In this document: one piece after another, positions 4,247 through 9,019 of the stretch
Layout of the letters: the number at the start of each line of letters is the position of its first letter
How positions within the stretch are numbered: the stretch's first letter is position 1
From: Planctomycetota bacterium
GTDB lineage: Bacteria; Planctomycetota; J058; J103
Assembly: GCA_003694875.1 (NCBI GenBank)
Contig: RFJN01000086.1
Coordinates: 1 to 9,019 of the forward strand
Direction of reading: 5' to 3'
Length of the DNA: 9,019 nucleotides
The notes under the pieces: generated by a model
Database searches by the model: none
What the model was told of the DNA's origin: nothing
The model's input: the letters and a program-made list of their open reading frames with translations, nothing else
Program-made: the position numbers and the translations under genes

Positions 4247-6523
4247 ATGGACCCGTCGTGGCTGAACTGGCTGCAGCCGTACGTGCAGATCGACGTGCGC
4301 TTTGCGTATCGGCAGTTCCGCACCGGCTGCCCGAGCGAAGACCCGGTGCGCTTCCTCGGCCACCTCTACCAGCAGGGGCACCTCGACCAGCAGGCGTACT
4401 ACGCCCTGTACGGCTACTTCACCGGCACCGGGTCGCAGTCGGCGCATGCGCTGCGGCAGCCCGGCACCGAGCGGCGCGGCCGGTTCGAGGTGGGGGAGCT
4501 TCTCGGCGAGGGCGGCATGGGGGCGGTCTACCGCGCGCGCGATCTCACGCTCGGCCGCGCGATCGCCTACAAGCAGCTGCGTCTCGATACCGGCGTCGAC
4601 GGCCTCGCGGCCCGCTTCGTCGACGAGGCCCGCATCACGGCGCAGCTCGACCACCCCGGGGTCGTGCCCGTGCACACGCTCGAGGTCGAGTCGAACGGCT
4701 CCATGGCCATGACGATGAAGCTCGTCGAGGGCGTGACGCTCGAGGACTACATCGAGGGCTGCCGTCGCCGGCTGCTCGCCGGCGAGCCGCTCGCGCCCGA
4801 GCAGCAGCTGCCGCAGCGGCTCGAGTACTTCCTGCGCGTGGCCGACGCGATCGCCTACGCCCACCACAAGGGGGTGGTGCACCGCGACCTCAAGCCGGCC
4901 AACATCATGATCGGCCGCTGGCAGGAGGTCTACGTGATGGACTGGGGCCTCGCGCGCCCCATGGGCCAGCGGCAGCCCGACGCCGACTCGGTGGTGCTTG
5001 CGGGAAGCGAACGCCACACCCTCACCGGCCAGGCGGTGGGGACCCCGCGCTACATGTCGCCCGAGCAGGCCGAGGGGCGCAACGACGAGCTCGACGAGCG
5101 CTCCGATCTGTACTCGCTCGGGATCATCCTGCAGGAGCTGGTGTGTCTGCAGCCGGCGGTGCCGGGCAACTCGGTCGCCGAGACCATGAAGAACGTGCTC
5201 GGGGGCGTGCGCAACCCGATCGAGCCGCTGCCGGGCGCAGAGCCGGTCGGACGCGAGCTGCGCGCGATCATCGCGAAGGCGAGCGCGCGACGGATCGAGG
5301 ACCGTTACACCGACGTGCCCGCGTTCGCCGACGATCTGCGCCGCTACCTGCGCGGAGAGCCGGTGCAGGCCGCGCCGGACAACGTCTTCCAGGCGCTCGC
5401 ACGCTGGGGCGGCCGGCACCGCGGGCTCATGATGTCGCTCGCCACGGGCTTCGCCCTGCTGACCGCCGCGGTGGTGATCTGGAGCCTGTCCAACCAGATC
5501 GCCGCCAAGCGGCGCGAGCAGGCGCTCAACCGTTTCCACAGCCGCGTCGCGGGACAGGCGCACCGCATCGACCGCGCCTTCCAGGGCCTCGAGAGCGGGC
5601 TGCGGACCTTCGCCGCGCTCGCCGAGCACGTGCTCACCCACAGCGAAGAGGCCAGCGGAGCGCGCTACCGCTCGCGCGATTTCGAGTCCGAGCAGACCGC
5701 CCCCCCCGACCTCGCGTTCTCGCCGATCTACGGCAAGAAGGTGAGCATCGGCTGGCCGGTGTTCAAGCTCGCGCCCGGTGTGCCCGACGACCCGATCCCG
5801 CCGCCTGTCGCGGCGCAGATCGGACGGCTGTATCTGCTGCGCGGACGGCTGCAGCGGCTGCTCGTGGAGAGCGTGCCCGGCGGCGCCGCGATCCGGCAGC
5901 CCGTCGCCGTGCGCCAGCTCCTTCTCGAACGCGGCGTCCCGATCCGCTGGGCGTACGTGGGGCTCGCGAGCGGCGTCATGTTCTCCTATCCGGGCAAGGG
6001 GGGCTATCCGCCGGACTACGACCCCCGCAAGCGCCCGTGGTACCGCGCCGGCGTGGCGAGCGAGGGCAGCCACTGGGCGCCGCCGTATCTCGACCTGCAC
6101 GGCCAGGGGCTGATCCTGCCGTGCGTCGCCCCGCTGTTCGACCCCCAGCACCGGCTGCTCGGGGTGGCCGGGATCGAGATCACGCTCGACTACGTCGTCG
6201 CGCACCTGCTCGAGACCGACGCTCCCGGGGTGCTCGACACCCTGTTGCTCGACGCACAGGGGCGCGTGGTGGTGCGCTCGCGCGACGAGGGCAAGCCGCT
6301 TCGGCTCGACGCCGAAGGGGTGTCGGTGCGGCTCGAGCCGTTCGAGATCGCGCCGGTGCGCGAGGCGGCGCGGCGCGGCGAGTCGGGGCTCGCCGAGGTG
6401 CAGACCGGCTTCGGCCGCAGTCGCATCGCGTACTATCGACTGCCCACCCTCGGTTGGAGCTATGTCGTGTGGGCGGACGCCGACACCGTCGAGAGCGACG
6501 ATCTGCGACAACCCGGCTCGTGA
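4247..6523 (+). CDS. Transmembrane Ser/Thr protein kinase with C-terminal dCache sensor
   Basis: A 758-residue predicted type II membrane protein. Residues 1-78 are an unassigned N-terminal region. The kinase domain (about 80-370) has the glycine loop GEGGMG (87-92), Lys109, alphaC Glu127, HRDLKPAN (212-219; catalytic Asp214), DWG (232-234) in place of DFG, and GTPRYMSPE (265-273). All catalytic residues are present. One membrane helix follows (about 393-414). Residues 415-745 form an extracytoplasmic double-Cache sensor: the core motif YDPRKRPWYRA (591-601), PPYLD (612-616) and LLGVAGIEITL (637-647), then a membrane-proximal part ending in LGWSYVVWAD (735-744). No second membrane helix follows. 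The kinase presumably phosphorylates cytoplasmic proteins when the sensor binds a small molecule. It is divergent from the arginine operon and 142 bases before a hybrid histidine kinase. The ATG at 4247 is chosen because the next upstream in-frame option is a TTG at 4175 inside the divergent promoter. Confidence 0.9.
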   Translation: MDPSWLNWLQPYVQIDVRFAYRQFRTGCPSEDPVRFLGHLYQQGHLDQQAYYALYGYFTGTGSQSAHALRQPGTERRGRFEVGELLGEGGMGAVYRARDLTLGRAIAYKQLRLDTGVDGLAARFVDEARITAQLDHPGVVPVHTLEVESNGSMAMTMKLVEGVTLEDYIEGCRRRLLAGEPLAPEQQLPQRLEYFLRVADAIAYAHHKGVVHRDLKPANIMIGRWQEVYVMDWGLARPMGQRQPDADSVVLAGSERHTLTGQAVGTPRYMSPEQAEGRNDELDERSDLYSLGIILQELVCLQPAVPGNSVAETMKNVLGGVRNPIEPLPGAEPVGRELRAIIAKASARRIEDRYTDVPAFADDLRRYLRGEPVQAAPDNVFQALARWGGRHRGLMMSLATGFALLTAAVVIWSLSNQIAAKRREQALNRFHSRVAGQAHRIDRAFQGLESGLRTFAALAEHVLTHSEEASGARYRSRDFESEQTAPPDLAFSPIYGKKVSIGWPVFKLAPGVPDDPIPPPVAAQIGRLYLLRGRLQRLLVESVPGGAAIRQPVAVRQLLLERGVPIRWAYVGLASGVMFSYPGKGGYPPDYDPRKRPWYRAGVASEGSHWAPPYLDLHGQGLILPCVAPLFDPQHRLLGVAGIEITLDYVVAHLLETDAPGVLDTLLLDAQGRVVVRSRDEGKPLRLDAEGVSVRLEPFEIAPVREAARRGESGLAEVQTGFGRSRIAYYRLPTLGWSYVVWADADTVESDDLRQPGS

Positions 6524-6574
6524 GCGACGATCCCCATGAGGTGGGCGCCCGCGCGTCGCGAAGCGTCGCTCACG
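6519..6574 (+). repeat. Inverted repeat spanning the kinase stop codon
   Basis: CGTGAGCGACG (6519-6529) and CGTCGCTCACG (6564-6574) are perfectly complementary over 11 bases, with a 34-base loop that itself contains the palindrome GGGCGCCC (6543-6550). The left arm includes the TGA stop at 6521-6523. There is no T-run, so it is not a classical intrinsic terminator. It could be a 3' RNA structure, a factor-dependent terminator, or paired protein sites. The core AGCGACG also occurs at 6494-6500 and, inverted, at 6584-6590. Confidence 0.5.
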
Positions 6575-6595
6575 CGATCTCGGCGTCGCTTGGCA

Positions 6596-6624
6596 TGGCG
6601 ATGGCGCCGCGGCTGCGATAGCCT
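6596..6624 (+). promoter_or_regulatory. Possible promoter of the hybrid histidine kinase gene
   Basis: TGGCGA (6596-6601), a 17-base spacer and TAGCCT (6619-6624) repeat the arrangement seen before the Ser/Thr kinase, including the identical octamer GATAGCCT. An alternative -35, TTGGCA at 6590-6595, is a better hexamer but would need a 23-base spacer to the same -10. The leader would be about 35 bases, with GAGGGAGGGG (6644-6653) as the ribosome binding site. Confidence 0.3.
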
Positions 6625-6665
6625 CCGGGTAGGACGCGGCGCCGAGGGAGGGGCCGTTTGCAGCC

Positions 6666-8915
6666 GTGCACACGACCGCGCAATACCTCGAGGGTTTCGA
6701 CGCCGCGCAACGTGGGGCGCTGCAGCGCGAAGCGCACGCGTACAGCGTGGCCCGCTCGCGCGACGCGCTCTTCATCTACGCGGCGCTGTGCGGCCTGATC
6801 GGGCTTGTCACCTCGTACGCCGCCGAGCACCCGGTGCTCTTCGGGATCGTGACCGCGCTGGCGCTGCTCAGCGGCGTGGTGCGCTGGCGGATCGCGGCAC
6901 GCTTCGAACCGGCGTGGGAGGACGATCCGAAGCGCTGGCGACGGCACTGGGTGGGCTGGACGATCCTCACCGCGCTGCTGTGGGGCGGCTTCTGCGCGCT
7001 CGTGCTGACCTCCTACGGTCTCGACTGGCTGGGCATGCTGCTCGTGCTGACCGCCACCGTGCTGTGCACCTCCTTCCTCTCCTCGCACGCCCCGCACCTC
7101 GGGCTCACGCGCGGCTACGTGGTCGCGATCTGCGGACCGATCATCGTGGCGGGGCTGCTCGCGCGCCCACCGCACGGAGAGCTGCTCTCGCTGATGCTGG
7201 TGCTGTTCGTCCTGTACAACTGGCGGCAGGCGGCGCGCGTGCACGACAGCTACTGGCAGGCGGCGGCCAACCGCATGCTGCTCGAGGTGCGGGCCGAACA
7301 GCTCGAGCGTGCGCGGCTGCGGGCGGAGCAGGCCAGCCGCGCCAAGAGCCGTTTCCTCTCGAACGTGAGCCACGAACTCCGCACCCCACTCAACGCCGTG
7401 CTCGGCATGCTCGCGCAGCTGCTCGATTCGGTGCTGTCGCCGCCGCAGCGCGAGGCGGTGCAGCAGGCGCGCCGCTCGGCCACCGAGCTGCTCGGTCTGA
7501 TCGACGATCTGCTCGACGCGTCGCGGCTCGAGGCGGGCACGATGGAGCTCGCTCACGAGCCGTTCGATCCGGTGGCGCTGCTGTACGAGGTGGCCGAGGG
7601 GGCGGCAGCCCGTGCCTGGCGCAAGGGGCTGGAGATCGTGGTGGACTACGACGTGGCGCTGCCCGACCGGGTGGTGGGCGATCCGCTGCGGGTGCGCCAG
7701 GCGCTCGTGCACCTCGTGTCCAACGCGGTCAAGTTCACCGAGCGGGGCCACGTGCTGCTCGAGGCGCGGCTCGAACAGCTCGATCCGACCGAGGTGCGGC
7801 TGCGGTTGCGTGTCTCCGACACCGGGCCCGGCATTCCGGCTTCGGCGCAACAGCAGGTCTTCGAGCGCTTCCACCAGCTCGACGCCTCGCCGGCGAGGCG
7901 GCACGGCGGCACCGGGATCGGGCTCGCCATCGCGCGCGATCTCGCGCACCTCATGGACGGGAAACTCGAGATCGAACGCTCGGACCCGAGCGGCAGCGTG
8001 CTCGCGCTCGTGTTGCGGCTGCCGTGGTCGCGCGAGCGCAACCAGTCGGGACCCACGCCGGCCGGCGATCTCCAGGGGCTGCGGATCGCGGTCGCCGATC
8101 GCTGCCGGGCGAGTCGCGACGCGATCGCGGCCCGGCTGCGGTTCTGGGGCGCAGAGGTGTGCGGCTTCGACGCCACCGAACGCCTGCTCGCGGCCGGCGC
8201 GCAGGCGGCGAGCCGTGGCGAGCCGTTCGATCTCGTGATCTGGGACTGCGCCCTCGACGGCGGGTGCCCGAACGCCACGCTTCTCGCCGAGCGGCTGCGC
8301 GACACCGCCTGGGGCGGTGAGGTGGGACTCGTGCTGCTGCTCACCCCCGACTGCGAACCCGAGCCCGCCGCCCTCGCCGCGCTCGAACTCGAGGCGGCGC
8401 TGCGCAAGCCGGTGCGTCTCGACCGGCTCTACGAGGTACTCGCGGTCTTCCGCGCTCGCCGCAACCGGGCCGGGCGCGTGGCTCCCGAGGCCGCGCTCGG
8501 CCGGTTGCACGTGCTCGTGGCCGAGGACAACCCGGTCAACCGCAAGGTGGCGGTGCGCATGCTCGAGAAGCTCGGGCACCGCTGCGACGTCGCAGCCGAC
8601 GGGCGCGAGGCGCTCGAGCGGCTCGCCGCCGGCCGCTACGACCTCGTCCTCATGGACTGCCAGATGCCGGGCGTGGACGGTTTCGAGGCGACGCGTCGTC
8701 TGCGCGCGCGCGAGGGCGACGGGCCGCGTACGCCCGTGGTGGCCATGACCGCGCACACCGGCGAGGAGGACCGGCGGCGGTGTCTCGCCGCCGGCATGGA
8801 CGGCTTTCTCACGAAGCCGCTCGACGCCGCCCGCCTCGAGGCCGCGCTCGAGCACGGCCGCCGCCGCTCCGAGCACCCCGCCGCGCCGCGTCCCTCCCCG
8901 CCGCCCACCGGCTGA
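6666..8915 (+). CDS. Hybrid sensor histidine kinase with two receiver domains
   Basis: A 749-residue inner-membrane signalling protein. Residues 34-185 contain about six membrane helices with short loops and match no sensor domain I can name. A coiled-coil-like linker (about 200-226) leads to HisKA with the H-box SHELRTP (phosphorylatable His236). The HATPase has the N-box SNAVKFT with Asn353, DTGPGIP (385-391) and GGTGIGL (414-420). The first receiver (about 471-595) keeps Asp478, acceptor Asp527, Thr560 and Lys581, but has Arg479 where a second acidic residue is expected, so it may be impaired. The second (about 613-730) is complete: Glu620/Asp621, acceptor Asp664, Thr695, Lys717. The tail is Pro-rich; no HPt or output domain is present, so a separate HPt protein or regulator is expected. 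GTG at 6666 is the only sensible start; GAGGGAGGGG lies 12 bases upstream, rather far. It follows the Ser/Thr kinase on the same strand. Confidence 0.92.
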   Translation: MHTTAQYLEGFDAAQRGALQREAHAYSVARSRDALFIYAALCGLIGLVTSYAAEHPVLFGIVTALALLSGVVRWRIAARFEPAWEDDPKRWRRHWVGWTILTALLWGGFCALVLTSYGLDWLGMLLVLTATVLCTSFLSSHAPHLGLTRGYVVAICGPIIVAGLLARPPHGELLSLMLVLFVLYNWRQAARVHDSYWQAAANRMLLEVRAEQLERARLRAEQASRAKSRFLSNVSHELRTPLNAVLGMLAQLLDSVLSPPQREAVQQARRSATELLGLIDDLLDASRLEAGTMELAHEPFDPVALLYEVAEGAAARAWRKGLEIVVDYDVALPDRVVGDPLRVRQALVHLVSNAVKFTERGHVLLEARLEQLDPTEVRLRLRVSDTGPGIPASAQQQVFERFHQLDASPARRHGGTGIGLAIARDLAHLMDGKLEIERSDPSGSVLALVLRLPWSRERNQSGPTPAGDLQGLRIAVADRCRASRDAIAARLRFWGAEVCGFDATERLLAAGAQAASRGEPFDLVIWDCALDGGCPNATLLAERLRDTAWGGEVGLVLLLTPDCEPEPAALAALELEAALRKPVRLDRLYEVLAVFRARRNRAGRVAPEAALGRLHVLVAEDNPVNRKVAVRMLEKLGHRCDVAADGREALERLAAGRYDLVLMDCQMPGVDGFEATRRLRAREGDGPRTPVVAMTAHTGEEDRRRCLAAGMDGFLTKPLDAARLEAALEHGRRRSEHPAAPRPSPPPTG

Positions 8916-8926
8916 ACGGGGCGTGC

Positions 8927-8956
8927 TTGCGCCCGCGGGCGCGCCGGCGCTACCCT
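8927..8956 (+). promoter_or_regulatory. Possible promoter of the gene starting at 8987
   Basis: TTGCGC (8927-8932), an 18-base spacer and TACCCT (8951-8956) give a weak sigma70-like pair. The -10 resembles TAGCCT upstream of the two kinase genes. A start of transcription near 8963 would leave a leader of about 24 bases before ATG 8987. Confidence 0.25.
8929..8950. repeat. Two adjoining GC palindromes after the hybrid kinase gene
   Basis: GCGCCCGCGGGCGC (8929-8942) and GCGCCGGCGC (8941-8950) are both perfect palindromes, starting 13 bases past the TGA at 8913-8915. They could form a GC-rich hairpin at the mRNA 3' end. No T-run follows, so terminator function is uncertain, and palindromes arise easily at this base composition. 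Confidence 0.3.
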
Positions 8957-8986
8957 GTTCCGGCCCGCGCGAGGACGCCCGCCACC

Positions 8987-9019
8987 ATGCACCGACACCG
9001 CCTGCACGCGCCCCGGACG
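8987..9019 (+). CDS. Possible start of the next gene (11 codons, truncated)
   Basis: ATG at 8987 opens a frame that runs off the window edge, reading MHRHRLHAPRT. A GAGGA at about 8970-8974 lies 12 bases upstream, and a weak promoter-like pair precedes it. The basic N-terminus might begin a signal peptide, but too little is visible to name a product. The call rests on the spacing after the hybrid kinase gene and the upstream signals. Confidence 0.35.
   Translation, partial: MHRHRLHAPRT

Noticed and set aside
6590..6606. Sigma54-like site TTGGCATGGCGATGGCG upstream of the hybrid kinase
   Set aside because: It has the GG-N10-GC spacing, but the -12 part reads TGGCG rather than TTGCW, and such spacing is common by chance in GC-rich DNA. 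No enhancer-binding sites were recognised.
4079..6775. Very long minus-strand open frame antisense to the Ser/Thr kinase
   Set aside because: It has no recognisable domain, is rich in His, Arg and Ala as expected of antisense high-GC frames, and runs across the divergent promoter region. The plus strand holds every kinase and Cache motif.
6570..8876. Long minus-strand open frame antisense to the hybrid kinase
   Set aside because: Its composition is typical of a shadow frame and no motif is visible, whereas the plus frame carries complete HisKA, HATPase and receiver motifs.
8929..8950. Intrinsic terminator after the hybrid kinase
   Set aside because: The palindromes are GC-rich, but no run of T residues follows, so only a repeat is annotated.
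1..9019. CRISPR array, tRNA, rRNA, insertion sequence or attachment site
   Set aside because: No regularly spaced repeats, cloverleaf-like sequence, transposase motif or long terminal repeats were seen; the window is almost fully occupied by ordinary genes.

Overview
The window is very GC-rich (roughly 70% by eye) and densely coded, with strong GC bias at third codon positions, GTG starts and GGAGG-type ribosome binding sites. This suggests a high-GC Gram-negative bacterium. A lipobox protein, an IPT/TIG exoprotein, a Ser/Thr kinase with a DWG (not DFG) motif and a multi-receiver hybrid kinase would fit a proteobacterium (gamma- or myxobacterial-like). The lineage is an inference; there is no rRNA or other marker here.

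Left part, all on the minus strand. A small lipoprotein (992-1417) is followed after 17 bases by a secreted protein built of IPT/TIG immunoglobulin-like repeats (974 down to 1, running off the window edge). Upstream of these, across a 168-base gap, lies a tight three-gene operon reading 4154 to 1586: a CtlX-type guanidine/ureido hydrolase, arginine deiminase (arcA), and a DUF1294 membrane protein. The ctlX stop and arcA start share one base (TAGTG), and only two bases separate arcA from DUF1294. No arcB or arcC is present. The pair could convert arginine to citrulline and then to ornithine without carbamoyl phosphate, if the CtlX protein really acts on citrulline.

Right part, plus strand. Divergent from the operon is a 758-residue membrane Ser/Thr protein kinase (4247-6523). 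It has one transmembrane helix and a C-terminal extracytoplasmic dCache sensor that keeps most of the residues known to hold alpha-amino-acid ligands. After 142 bases comes a hybrid histidine kinase (6666-8915) with about six membrane helices, HisKA, HATPase and two receiver domains. A further gene probably starts at 8987.

The most interesting point is the divergent pairing at 4154-4247. A kinase with a likely amino-acid sensor shares a very short promoter region with an arginine/citrulline catabolic operon. The two predicted promoters overlap back to back over the palindrome TTCGAA, and the kinase mRNA may be leaderless. Together these suggest an amino-acid sensing and catabolism module. The functional link is inference; the domains and motifs are visible in the sequence.
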